DNA of 64,000 nucleotides from Lunularia cruciata (lineage: Eukaryota > Streptophyta > Marchantiopsida > Lunulariales > Lunulariaceae). Location of the stretch: the NCBI GenBank assembly GCA_948567375.1, contig OX419756.1:5895001-5959000 (forward strand). Reading direction: 5' to 3'. Position 1 is the stretch's first letter. Each line of letters begins with the position of its first letter. Position numbers and translations under genes: made by a program. The notes beneath the pieces were generated by a model, which was given only the letters and a program-made list of their open reading frames with translations, did not search any database and was not told the origin of the DNA. Below are positions 1 through 10,482 of the stretch, in pieces.

Positions 1-276
1 CATCCTTGATGTTGTGATCATTTACTCTCACATTAATTTTGGAGGCATATTCACAAGCCTCCTCTTTTCTCTCAATTTTTTTTCTCTTTTCTTTTCTCTT
101 TCTCTATAACTAATAGAGTATATACATGACTAACACCATCTGAGAATTATCCACCCTAGGGAACAAAAAAGGCTCAGGTTGTTCCAAGATTTCTATAGCA
201 ACATCAAATCCTAGAGTGCATATTCATCAAACTCTCATGGATAGTTTATCCATAAGTTGAAAGATTATCTCCGTCA

Positions 277-760
277 CTAATCTTGAGAACTAGTTGATGA
301 AGGTGGTAGTATTTTTGTAGTTGTACTAAGATTCTCTCCAAGATCCTTCACCAAAGTTTCCAAATGTGCTATTACGCCACTACACTCATGTCCTTTTGGA
401 AGTCCTACAACTCCACAAACCGCACACAACTCCTTGGTCTTAGATTTTCTCCCTTCCAATCTTGGTGAAGAAGGTCCAACATGTAAATCCAAGTCAAGTA
501 AGCCTATCCTTTCTCTCAATCTTTTGCTCTCAAAAGTTAATGGACATGAACTTGCCTTATGTCCCTTCTCTCCACATAGAAAGCACTTAGAGTCACTCTT
601 TCCTCCAAGTGGTGTAGGTTTTTAGATCCTCTCAACACTCTCTTCAAATTCTATTCTAAACTCTCTTTTCCTCAAATCCACCCCTATAATCACTTCAAAT
701 TGTTGGAGAACCTTGCACAACCTCAATTTTCATTCTGGGTGACCCTCCATGTTTCCAAGA
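277..760 (-). pseudogene. Family B ORF1, zinc-knuckle protein (B3 copy)
   Basis: A degenerate reading frame between the leader and the site where gag should be. It keeps a CCHC zinc knuckle (C-x2-C-x4-H-x4-C, minus strand, 544-585). After it come a basic stretch with SPRLEGRKSKTKELC, a second Cys/His cluster (C-x2-C-x8-H-x-C) and a C-terminal tail ending in SSTSSQD. The same protein occurs in B1 (22151-22627) and B5 (about 53760-54260). It is separate from the true gag, which has its own knuckle further downstream. The role is unknown; nucleic-acid binding is the natural guess. Stops and frame breaks occur upstream of the knuckle. Confidence 0.6.
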
Positions 761-1556
761 TGAGTTTAAACACTCCTCATGCATGAAATCTAAACTCTGT
801 AGAATTGACCCTTCCTCACAATGTCAATCAAATCTGGCAATTGGTATGTGATCAAATGTGGAAGTTTTCACATTTGATCACAAGTTTAGGGCGTCACTCC
901 TTGCAAACTTTCAGATCTTTTCATCAAGCCATTTGGTCTAGGCATCTTTCTTTTCAACACACATATTTCAGATTTGATCTAAAAACCACCCCCTCACTTA
1001 AAATTTTTATTACTCTTTGCTCAAGAATGATTTCTCTCCAATTTTTTTGTCAACAAGTAGGATAAAATGCACTGAATTTTCTTGGGATGGTTCACCATAA
1101 CTTACTAGAAATTGAAGAAATGGAAGACTCTATACAATGTTTTGGAGAGTATGTAGTTGCGGGAGCAATTTACCCTATCAACTTTCAAAAGTTCTAGCCC
1201 AATGTGCATAGCAGCTCTCACATAATTTCAAGTGTGCTAACTGAAGGATAACCCAAGCTACCATGTGCAGAAATGTCAAGTCCTGATTCTTAACTTGTGA
1301 TTTTGCCTAAAATCACCTTAATCCCCAAAATCTGCAATCCACCTCACACAATCTCTCCAAATCCTCTCAAGTGTACAAGATGTACAAAATCACCTCAAAG
1401 ACATCATAATGAACTACTATGTATAAAAATGGGTCTGAATTCTCTAACATAAGTTCAGCTCTCTCTTCCCCTAAAGTTCTCTCCAAGTGAGCTCTCATAG
1501 CCTCCTTCTGTCTAATATAGAATTGTATGTCGAACATTATCTTGCCTTCTAGAGAG

Positions 1557-1574
1557 GTCCCGACAACAGAACCA
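1557..1574 (-). other. Primer binding site, tRNA-Glu-like (B3)
   Basis: Four bases inside the LTR, the minus strand reads TGGTTCTGTTGTCGGGAC. From memory, the complement of plant tRNA-Glu 3' ends reads TGGTTCCGTTGCCGGGA, so the match has C-to-T changes only. The B1 copy keeps GTTGCCGGGACC at the same place, supporting this consensus. Confidence 0.65.
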
Positions 1575-1578
1575 AAAG

Positions 1579-2247
1579 TGTGAGCCGGCCTATCTCTCAC
1601 TCAGGATAAACCTTTGATAGCTATTATGGTAGTGCACCATAGACTAAAAAGGCAAAGGACCCCAACTCCATCATACTCCTCCAAGGCTCAAGACATTGCT
1701 CACTAGAGAACTCAATGAGAGAGAGATACTTGCAAATGAAAGGATGTTGAGTACCTCCTCACCCCTAGTTTATATACTTGTGAAATAATTATACACTAAA
1801 TTTACTAATTACTAGAGTAACTCAAGTTATTAGGCTAAAAGTCAAGTAAAGTCAAAAATTTTAAAAGAATATCCACATAGGCATATTCCACTAAGCATGT
1901 GATCTTATCTTGACCCAACCACTCAGTCAAGGAGTCCTTCACATGGGCTATCCTTGGACTATAGAAGAACCCAAAACAAAAAGGCTTGCAGGCCCAAGAG
2001 TTCTCAACTCTTTCCTTAAAGCCAAACACCTAGGAATAATACCAAGTCAACACACTAGAATCCAAAATATTGGTGCTCATCTTTTCCACTTCCTCTAAAG
2101 TAAGGTCCCCTTTATCTTAGCTATGAATAAATTTAGCTAATGATGACTAATGTAGAACCATCCTTTATCTCTATATAAATAATATCTCTGAAATACTAGT
2201 TATACCAAACTAAATATCACAATATATATACACAAATAGGTGTTACA
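1579..2247 (-). repeat. 5' LTR of family B copy B3
   Basis: On the minus strand it starts TGTAACACC and ends GGCTCACA, matching eight other family B LTR copies or fragments in the window. It contains a TATATAAA-type promoter box (minus strand, about 1765-1775). Intact B LTRs here are 669-710 bp. Confidence 0.88.
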
Positions 2248-5200
2248 AGACAAGGTCTACTTTTTGCTATGGAAGAGAAGTGAGGCGGTTGGAGAGCTTA
2301 TCAGCATAATTAGGACACATGGAATACAAGGTGGATCTTCATATGTGGTGGTAGCTCAAGATGATAGGCCATTACATCCATTGATGGAAAAACGCCCAAT
2401 AAAACGAGGTCTAAGCTTACAAGGGCCAACTAACATAAGTTTAGTTGTTGATAGCCAAACTTGTTCTCCAACATTGAACTCTATATGTCAGTGATGTGCA
2501 TTTGCATACTATTTTTATTGATTTTGGATGATCTACAATCTATTTTTGGCATTCTCTACTCCTTGTTGGATTTTGAAAACAAAAGTGTTAACAACCTCCA
2601 TCTTGGTATTCACCCGATGGATCTTCATCAAGCTTGAAGGTGTGAAAGGGTGCTTTCTATGCATGAGGAAGAATGGTGTGGCCTGTGTGGATGCAGTTAC
2701 TAAATTTTTTTTATGCAAATTCCACCAATGAGAGTAAGGTGGCCCACCTTTCTTGCTCCTCTAGGGTGAAGCCCCGGAGCATGTCTTCAATAGTGCAGTT
2801 AGCCTGCTCTATTTGTCCATCAGTCCATGGATGGTTAGCCATTGACATGGCCAATTTGGTTTTGAAGAGACCAAAGAGTGTTCTCTAAAACAAACTCGTG
2901 AATTGAGTTCCTCTATCAATGATGAGCACTCAAGACAAGCCATGGTGAGAAAAGATTGCATCTAAGTACAATTGAGCTAATTATGGAGTAGTCACATCCT
3001 TGGAGGTGGGTCACAAATGAATCATTTTGCTAAGGCAGTAGACAAAGACTATGATGGAGTCAAATCTTGAGGTGGTCTTGGCAATTCACAAACCAGATCC
3101 ATGCTTTCTTGTTCCCAACATTGTGTAGGAGTAGGAAGAGGTTGGAGTAGTCCTATGAGAGCTTGATTTGAAGCTTTATTTTGTTGATAGAGTAGGCAAC
3201 TTTGAATATACTCCAACACATCATTGCTCATCTTGGGCCAATAGTTATGGCATTTGGCTGCATCCAAGGTCTTGTCCATTCCTACATGACGTGTAATGGT
3301 AGAATCATGATATTTTGCTAGGATGGTGGTTTGTATGATAGTGTCTTCCAAGATGATAACGTGCCATCACAAAAAACAAGTCCTTGATTACTAGTAATGC
3401 TTTTGGATGGTAGAGCTCCTACAATCTATGAGTCAATTTTTGTAGAAGCAAGAATTCTTGGCCAAAATTCAGGGTTCATCTTGACTTCTACCACCAGATT
3501 GTTAACCATATGCATTAAGGTAAATGCATCTAAAAGTTGCTTCTTGCTTCCCACATATGTGATCGTCATGTTGAACCTTTGTCTCCACTCTGCCCATTGA
3601 ATCTATTGACAAGATAGATCTTTTTGTGTTTCTAGGTAGACTAGAGGTTTATGATCTATCTCCACTACAAATGCCTTCTTGACTAAATAGTGCTCCCAAT
3701 GCTTGGTTGCAAGGACAATGACCAACTCCTCTTGTTTGGTGGTGTGATAGTGACATTTTGTTGGTAATAGCTTCCAAGAGAAATATGCAATTGGGTGCAA
3801 ATCATCATAGCACTATTGTTGTAAGACCGCTCCTATTGCCATGATTGATGCATCTATAGCTAACTTGATTGGACATTTTAGATCATACCATTTCAAGATT
3901 GGGGTATGTAGTAATGCATCTTTCAATTCTCAAAAGGCCAATTCTTGTGCGGTTCCCCACATACACTTCTTCTCCTTGCCAAGTAGTGTTGTTAGAGGTT
4001 GTGCTACCTTGGAAAAGTCTTTGATGAACCATAGAAAAAACCTTGTCAATCTCAAGAGACTCTTGAGTTGAGTCTGGTCTTCTGGAGCACTCTACTTTTG
4101 AATGACCTAAAATTTATTTATTAACACTTGGATACCTTTTTCACTTACTCTTTGCCCCAAGAAGTCTACTTCAGACTTGCCAAACTCACACTTTGAGATT
4201 TTAGCATACAATTGGTTCTGCTTTAGAATCTAGATAACTTCTTGTAAATGTTGCTTGTGTTCCGTCATTGTCCTATTATAGACAAGAATGTCATCTAGGA
4301 AAAGAACCACAGATTTATCCAAGTATGGACAAACTTTATTCATCAAACTCATGAAAGTGGCCAATATGTTGGTGAGGCCAAATGGCATCACCATGTACTC
4401 AAAGTGACCATACCTTGTTTGAAAGGTAGTCTTGTTGACATCTTGTTTTGCAATCTAAATTTGGTTTTAATCACTCCATAGATCAAGCTTGGTGAAGTAT
4501 TTTGCGCCATTGAGTTGATCAAACATGTCATCCATGCAGATTAAGGGGTATTTATTCTTCACCGTTTGTTGATTTAGACCCTTATAGTCATTGCACATGC
4601 ACATTATACTGTCCATCTTCTTCACAAACAAGACAAGAGCTCCATATAGTGATACATTGGGTTGGATAAACCCTTTTTGTAGCATATCATCAATTTGAGC
4701 CTTATACTCTTCCAACTCATGAGGTGATAGAAAATATGGGACCTTACAAGGAGGTGTCTTCATAGGGATTATTGCAATTTTATGATCCACTCTCCTTTTA
4801 GGTGGTAATTTTGAGGGAAAGTCATCTAGGAAAACATCTTAAAACACCTTGACCACATCTCTCAATTTCTCAAGAACTTATCCATTGAGTTGTGCACTCT
4901 GGACTTCTCTTCTTAAGCCCATGAAAACATCTATCTATCTTACATATAGCTGCTATTCTTATGACACATAGAGGTAATTCTTGCCTCTATGTTCTCTCTT
5001 TAACTCCAATGATCTTCTATTGGCAAGTCCTTACTACCTTATTCCTCCAATTGACTGTGGGGTTGTAGTGCTCCATCCACGGTATACCTAAGATTGCATC
5101 ATAGCAAGCTAACCGTATCACTCGTCACTCAATGACCTCATGATACTCTTCTATAGAGAGTGTTGCCTTTCTAGGTAATGACTCAATCCTCTTTGTCTGC

Positions 5201-5416
5201 CCATTAGGTAATTCTACTTCCTCATTCTCATCCTTCTTTAGATCCATCCCTAACCTTATTGCAATAGAGCAAGACAAGAAATTCTCTATTGCTCTAGGAT
5301 CTTTCAATACTCTCACCTTATTGCCTTCTAGGACTTCATTTACCACAATCAATTGTGAGCTTGTCTTTCTCAGTTTTTGTGCCCATGTCTTCTTCCTTTC
5401 CCCGCTATATTGTTTT
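2248..5416 (-). pseudogene. pol: A2 pol (PR-RT-RH-IN), decayed
   Basis: In sense order from the right: retropepsin (5352-5125, starting LIVVNE, active site changed to D-P-R where the A copy has D-P-G); reverse transcriptase pieces (4790-4467 and on to about 4090) with the [10 protein letters not shown] and GALVLFVKK motifs; RNase H (3800-3603, [15 protein letters not shown]); integrase zinc domain (3351-3049, HVGMDKTLDAAK); and integrase core/C-terminus (about 2900-2250, ending in sequence matching 13500-13560 of A). It keeps the Trp codon (TGG) that is TAG in copy A at 12721. Many stops; not functional. Confidence 0.85.
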
Positions 5417-5479
5417 TCCCTTGAGCAAATCCATCAAGAAGTAAGGCTAAAATTACTGGTGATCTTCATTTTTTGAGGT

Positions 5480-6535
5480 GATTTCTACCTCCTCTTCAAT
5501 TTCTCTCTCCATGTTGTTCAAAGATTGCCTATATAGGGGCAGAGGGCCTCTAGGAAGATGAGTATGATAGTTGATGGCAAGGTGTCCAACTCGGCCACAA
5601 TTGTAACAATGATGTTGTTCTACCCAAGTTCCTTCTCCTTGTGAGACCCCATCTCTCCTTTCTTTGACTTGCCCTCGTTCTCCCTAGGGCAATCATGCTC
5701 CTTGTTCTTTGAATCAAATATTACCCAATTCCATGGGAATTGGTCCACCAAAGGATTGTGTTTCAACCTGATAATGTAGAATTGGAATAACCTCTTCACC
5801 TCTTCCTAGCGCCCTTGTTATTCTTTGGACACAAGCAATAGCTTCAAAAACCATGCAAGAGTTTTGTACCATTACTTCTAGATGGATTTGCTCTTTCAAC
5901 CCTTATTTGAAATTGCCAAGAGCTTCTATAAGACTCATGTTAGTTATTGCAACCTTTAAATCAAGGAATGCCTCCACATATTCTTGTACACTATTTTTTT
6001 GCTTCAACCCCTATAGTTGGGTTCAGGCCATCTATACCAAATCCACCAATTAGAATTTCTTCAATAGTCCTTCTTGCATGGCCGCTATGTGACATCCCTT
6101 CCTTTTGCCAACACTAATTGTTCCCAAGCATCATACCATGTGAGGGCTTTATCAATCAAATACCCACATGCAAACACATTGGTAGAATGATTGGTGATTT
6201 AAGTTGTGAACAATCAAAAGTATCAATTCATTCTTGAAATCCAGTTCTCCATGACTCCCATGGAACGTTGTCTCTTGTAAGGCTCAATGTTGGTGGTCTT
6301 CTTCATCTGTAGTAACAATGTGACCTCATTGTTGATGAGGATTGGTGTCCTTGGCATGAGTGACTCTCCATGTGCTTTGGAATGACTCTCCTTTGTGAAT
6401 TGCTTGATTGGTCTTGAAGGTACTTAATTGACTTTGCAATGCCTCCCTGATCATCTTGATCTCCTAAAACTCGTTCAACATTCCTTGCATTCCCTACATC
6501 AACTCCTGCAATTGCAGATCCATGGTTCCTACACA
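5480..6535 (-). pseudogene. gag: A2 gag, decayed
   Basis: Homologous to A gag at 9298-10387. The segment 5899-5714 reads through VMVQN...VFEAIACVQRITRA, showing that copy A's TAG at 10009 replaced a Gln codon. A TGA after MELGNI is present at the same place as in copy A (after MELGNL). Further downstream a zinc knuckle begins C-Y-N-C-G-R-V-G-H but its last Cys is Tyr. Multiple other stops. Confidence 0.75.
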
Positions 6536-6589
6536 CAACATTGCTCAATCACTCCTTCCTACTTCAATAGAGGATTAATATGATCACAT

Positions 6590-6935
6590 GAGAGGGAGCA
6601 CGGACTATTGGAACTACCATGGGAACTTTAGAGGCTATCACTTGTTTCTAGTTTTCTTCACCAAAATTGCAAACTACAAAATTCCTAAACATCACTTTTG
6701 GTCTGACCACATAATGGATTTTGACTTGAGTGTTGAAAGGGAGAGAATTTCATATTCAAATCCATCACCAAAAAATGTAGATTGTCAAATCACACTCTCT
6801 ATTATAGATCACTATAAGTAGAATCATCAGGTTTGGCAAATTCATCACTATATTTATGAAATCTACTCCAAAATGAAAGAAGATACACTCTCACTTGCTC
6901 ATGCTAAATGTACATAATCTTGATGTGGGATGGAT
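6590..6935 (-). pseudogene. A2 copy of upstream ORF0
   Basis: Matches the reading frame at 8835-9264 in copy A. The frame for PFNTQV...YVVRPKVMFRNFVV and VPMVVPIVRAPS is retained, and many differences from A fall at third codon positions. An in-frame TAG after M-Y-I is shared with A. It lies between the primer site and gag. The function is not recognised. Confidence 0.55.
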
Positions 6936-7117
6936 TCAAGAGCAAAAAGTGAAGTGTTGGATATTTTCCTCTCGGAGCCTTTATCCCATCTTCTCTCTTG
7001 CACATCCTCTCTCTTAATCTAACAATTACACTAGGGTGTCTCTACTAGAAGTTACTTGATCTCAACAACCTGTGTTCTTCCAAGAGGGGTGATCCTCTCT
7101 CTTGGATTTGAACACCC

Positions 7118-7129
7118 GCTCTGATACTA
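7118..7129 (-). other. Primer binding site, initiator-Met tRNA (A2)
   Basis: The minus strand reads TAGTATCAGAGC, one change from the canonical TGGTATCAGAGC, one base inside the LTR end at 7131. Confidence 0.75.
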
Positions 7130-7130
7130 T

Positions 7131-7822
7131 TGTAATTCTCCAAGGATAAGAGGGTTGAAGAGAAGCATAAAGTAAGAAACATGTAGTTTCATACTCAAAC
7201 CTTCAATGCTCCAAAGGAGCACCTTGATTGTATAATATAGCAAAGGATACTACTCCAAAGACAACTCCACCCTTGGATCAGATACATGGATGGGTGACAT
7301 GTCAATGATCTCTACCCTTAAATTAGTTGCATGCATGGATGACATGTTGGTCTTGATCCTATCTGGTTTGTCAAACCACCTTTGATTGGAGGGAAACTTT
7401 AAAGGAATCTTCATATAGGAATCTTCAAATTGCATGGGTGAGGTATTGTTGGAGAGCTCTTGATAAGACAAACCAAGAGGAGAAATTTGTATATTTTCAA
7501 GGTCTAATTCATCCATTTAGGATGCTTAAATTAGCTCTGAAGTTTCCAAGCTATTTTTGGCTTTGACCCTATTAGTAAAAGTCCTCTTTTGGTCACATCT
7601 CTATCTGATCTACCTAGCCCATCATACATAACATCCTTCCAAATGCTACCAAGCTAATTTTCATCTCTGGCTAATATATCCAGCTATTGGTATTACAACA
7701 TTAGGCTATTTTTGGTTTGTGCTCTATTAGTACAAGTACTCTTTTGGTGACACCTCTATCTTATCTACGTAGCACATCATACATAACATCCTTCCAAATG
7801 TTACCAAGCCAATTTTCACCTC
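7131..7822 (-). repeat. 5' LTR of A2, 5' end missing
   Basis: Homologous to the A LTRs (7958-8694). It contains the same internal duplication of a ~150-bp unit (units about 7822-7698 and 7680-7540, minus strand). The inner end at 7131 is intact next to the primer site. The outer end stops about 45 bp short of the expected TG. Confidence 0.75.
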
Positions 7823-7957
7823 TGAAAGTAATTCCTTTTAGTTGGGTTTAGTTGGCAAGATACAAAGGAAATGAGATGTAATCCATTTGGGAATTATTGC
7901 TTCAACACGGCTCTAATCACAAAGTTAGAATCATCAAAATCAACCACACAAGGTAGT
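7823..7957 (-). mobile_element. Family C copy C-a, RNase H segment left of insertion A
   Basis: Matches the C1 RNase H region near 34780-34900. The homology resumes without loss at 14572 on the other side of element A, apart from the 5-bp GTAGT duplication. Confidence 0.8.
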
Positions 7958-8694
7958 TGTAATACCAAGGGTTAGCCATATGATCTAGATGTGAAATTCA
8001 ATTTGGTAACATCTAGAATGATGTTATACATGATGGTCAAAATAGATCAGATAGAAGTATCACCAAAAGAGTACTTCTACTAATAGGGCAGAAACCGAAA
8101 TAGACTTGAGAACCTTAGAACCAATAGCTAGACATATGATTTAAAGGTGAGAATTGGTTTGGTAACATCTTGAAGGATGTTACACATGATGGACTAAACA
8201 GATCAGAAAGAGGTATCACCAAAAGGGGACTTCTACTAATAGAGTAGGAACCGAAATATGCTTGAAATCTTTGAAGGCAATTTCGGAGGCCTAAACGGAT
8301 GAATTAGACCTAAAAAATATGCAGATCCCCCCCCAACAGAGGAAAGGCTGGCCTTCCCTCCCCCTGGTTTGTCTCGTCGAGAGCTTTCCAACGGTACCTT
8401 ACTCATGTGATTATGAGATTCCTACAGGAAGATTCCCTAAAAGATTCCCTCTGGTCAAAGCTCGTTTGACCAACCAGATAGGACCTAGACCAGACAGGTC
8501 ACCCATCCAAGTAAGTAATCCAAGGGTGGAGCTTGCTGACATGTCACCTATCTGTGTCCCTAATCCTATGGTGGAGCTTCCTTGGAGGAGATCCTCTTTG
8601 ACTATATAATAAAGAGAAGGTGCTCCCTTGGGGCATCGAATGTTTGAGTGTGCAATCTGTGTTTTCTCTCTTCTCTTGTCCTCGGAGTATTACA
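7958..8694 (+). repeat. 5' LTR of element A
   Basis: Starts TGTAATACC and ends GAGTATTACA. A TATA-like TATATAATA lies near 8603-8612. The first half holds two diverged copies of a ~150-bp unit (about 7989-8135 and 8142-8290), each with GGTAACAT...ATGTTA...CACCAAAAG...CTTCTACTAATAG. Confidence 0.95.
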
Positions 8695-8695
8695 A

Positions 8696-8707
8696 TGGTA
8701 TCAGAGC
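8696..8707 (+). other. Primer binding site, initiator-Met tRNA
   Basis: TGGTATCAGAGC, the standard plant initiator-Met complement, one base after the LTR. Confidence 0.93.
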
Positions 8708-8834
8708 GAGTGTTCTAGTCCAAGAGAGTGGATCATCCCTCTTGGAATAGCACAAACTAATGAAACTGAGTAATTTGAGGTGGAGAACATAGAGTAATCG
8801 CTAGACTTAGGAAGGACTTTAGAGAGCGGATGGG

Positions 8835-9264
8835 ATGGATGCGCCGGGGGGACAATTTCCCGCACCTAGCTTTCTATTCTCAAACCCATTCCACATCAAG
8901 GTTATGTACATCTAGCGTGAGCAGATGAGAGTATCGCTAGTTTATCACTTTGGTGCGGAATTCATGGACAGAGTGATGAACTCACCAAACCCGGTGATTC
9001 TACCTGTGGTGATATATGACAGAGAGTGAGATTTGACGATCTACATTCTATTATGATAATATGGATATGAATGTCCCAAATCCTCTCCCTTTCAACACTC
9101 AAGTAGAAATCCGTTATGTAGTGAGGCCGAAATTGATGTTTAGAGATTTTGTGGTTAGGAATTTTGGTGAGGAGTATTATCAACGAGTGATAGCTTCTGA
9201 GGTCCCAATGGTAGTTCCAATAGTTCGTGCGCCTTCCAGAGTGATTATATTGACTCTGTATTGA
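8835..9264 (+). pseudogene. ORF0 upstream of gag, unknown protein
   Basis: A reading frame of about 140 codons lies between the primer site and gag. It begins with an ATG at 8835 (MDAPGGQFPAP) and runs in one frame through YHFGAEFMDRV...VILPVVIYDRE. It continues after a frame change near 9040-9060 in the frame of 9061-9264 (NPLPFNTQVEIRYVVRPK...VPMVVPIVRAP, stop at 9262). In-frame breaks are a TAG after M-Y-I (shared with A2) and a TGA after DRE. The A2 homologue differs largely at third codon positions in the second half, which suggests past protein-level constraint. I do not recognise a domain. It could be an accessory protein or an N-terminal Gag module. Confidence 0.5.
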
Positions 9265-9297
9265 AGTAGACGTTAGCAATTGGGTGTTGCAGGAACC

Positions 9298-10387
9298 ATG
9301 GATCCGCAGTTGCAAGAGCTGGTGCAAGGAATGCAAGGGATGTTGAATGAATTTCGAGAGATTAAGATGACCATGGAGACATTGCAAAGTCAAGTGCAGA
9401 TCCTCAGGAACGATCAAGCCATGCAAGAAGAAGAGCCATCTCAAAACCCAGTACCTGCGACTGAAGTACTTGGAGAGGCACCCGTGCCTACAAACCCTAT
9501 CAACGATGAAGCCACATTGCTACTCCGGATGAAGAAGACCTGCAACATCGAGCCTTACAAGGGGCAGCGTACGATGGGAGTAGTGGAGAATTGGATCTCG
9601 AGAATGAATCGATATTTTCGATTGTTCTCAACAGAGATCACAGAGCATGCTGCAGGCATGTTTGCATGTGGGTACTTGACCGATAAAGCCCTCACATGGT
9701 ATGATGCTTGGGAACAATCCATGCTGGCAGAGAGAAGGGAGGTCACATGGACAGCAATGCAAGAAGGACTGCTCAAGAATTTCCAATCGGTGGATTCTGT
9801 GCAGATGGCTCAAACCCGACTATGGGGATTGAGACAGAAGAATAGCGTACAAGAGTATGTGGAGGCATTTCTGGATCTACAAGACGCAATTACCGACATG
9901 AGTCCAGCAGAGGTTCTCGACAATTTCAAACGAGGGTTGAAAGAGCGGATTTGCCAAGAAGTCATGGTGCAAAATCCTCGCACGGTATTTGAAGCTATTG
10001 CTTGTGCGTAGAGAATAGTTGGAGCATTAGGTGGAGGTGAAGGAGTAGTTCCACCTCAACATTATCAGGTAGAAATGCCACATATGGGTGGACCAGTACC
10101 GATGGAATTGGGCAACCTTTGATTCCGAGATCGAGGAGCACGGCCGCTTCAAGGAGAGCGGGGACGGGTAGAAGAACAGAAGAGATGGAGTCCCACGAGG
10201 AGAAGGGACTCAAGGAGAACAATGCCGTTGTTACAATTGTGGCTGTATTGGGCACATATCTACCAATTGTTGCACTTGTTTCCCTAGAGGCCCTCGGCCT
10301 TCGTACAGGCAATCTTTGAACAACATGGAGAGGCACATTGAAGAGGACGACGTGGAAACCACTTCAGAAAATGAAGATCGCCAGTAA
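9298..10387 (+). pseudogene. gag: Gag of element A
   Basis: I take the ATG at 9298 (context AACCATGG) as the start; upstream in-frame codons include stops at 9262 and just before. The N-terminal ~60 residues look like a coiled coil (QLQELVQGMQGMLNEF). The Gag capsid-type core contains WISRMNRYFRLF and LTDKALTWYDAWEQ. A zinc knuckle C-x2-C-x4-H-x4-C lies at about 10229-10270. Breaks: TAG at 10009 (Gln in A2), TGA after MELGNL near 10120 (shared with A2), and a 1-base insertion near 10165-10190 that moves the knuckle to another frame. A TAA at 10385 is also shared with A2. Confidence 0.85.
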
Positions 10388-10482
10388 ATGTACCTCGCGG
10401 CCTTACTGGCTCAATAAGGAAGCAGAGAAGCGAGGGAAGAAAGAAGAATAATGCGCAAAGATCCCGAAAGGCAACCTCATAA

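Larger units (their letters stand above)
1..2247 (-). mobile_element. Family B Ty3/gypsy copy B3, 5' part, internally deleted
   Basis: Reading on the minus strand from 2247, the order is a 669-bp LTR, a tRNA-Glu-like primer site, a non-coding leader (about 800-1556), the zinc-knuckle ORF1, and then a jump at about 65-75 straight into protease-region sequence. Positions 1-63 match the B1 segment near 24305-24365, whereas B1 has a complete gag between these points, so B3 has lost gag by deletion. The right end truncates family A copy A2, so B3 inserted after A2. Its 3' half lies outside the window, and its target duplication (right flank AGACA at 2248-2252) cannot be checked. Homology to B1 over the whole length is clear by eye. 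Confidence 0.85.
2248..7822 (-). mobile_element. Family A chromovirus copy A2, 3' truncated
   Basis: A minus-strand relative of the complete element at 7958-14566. In sense order: 5' LTR (7822-7131), initiator-Met primer site, leader with ORF0, gag, and pol through the integrase C-terminus. It stops at 2248 where B3 begins, so the chromodomain and 3' LTR are missing. Every coding block carries stops and frameshifts. Family C sequence lies directly to its right (7823 onward), and the first ~45 bp of the 5' LTR seem to be missing at that junction. Confidence 0.85.

Noticed and set aside
8696-8707. tRNA gene signal
   Set aside because: It is the complement of a tRNA 3' end (primer site), without a cloverleaf. 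I found no tRNA or rRNA gene in the window.
8962-9444. 160-codon minus-strand frame
   Set aside because: Antisense to ORF0 and gag of element A, where homology and third-position differences support the plus strand.
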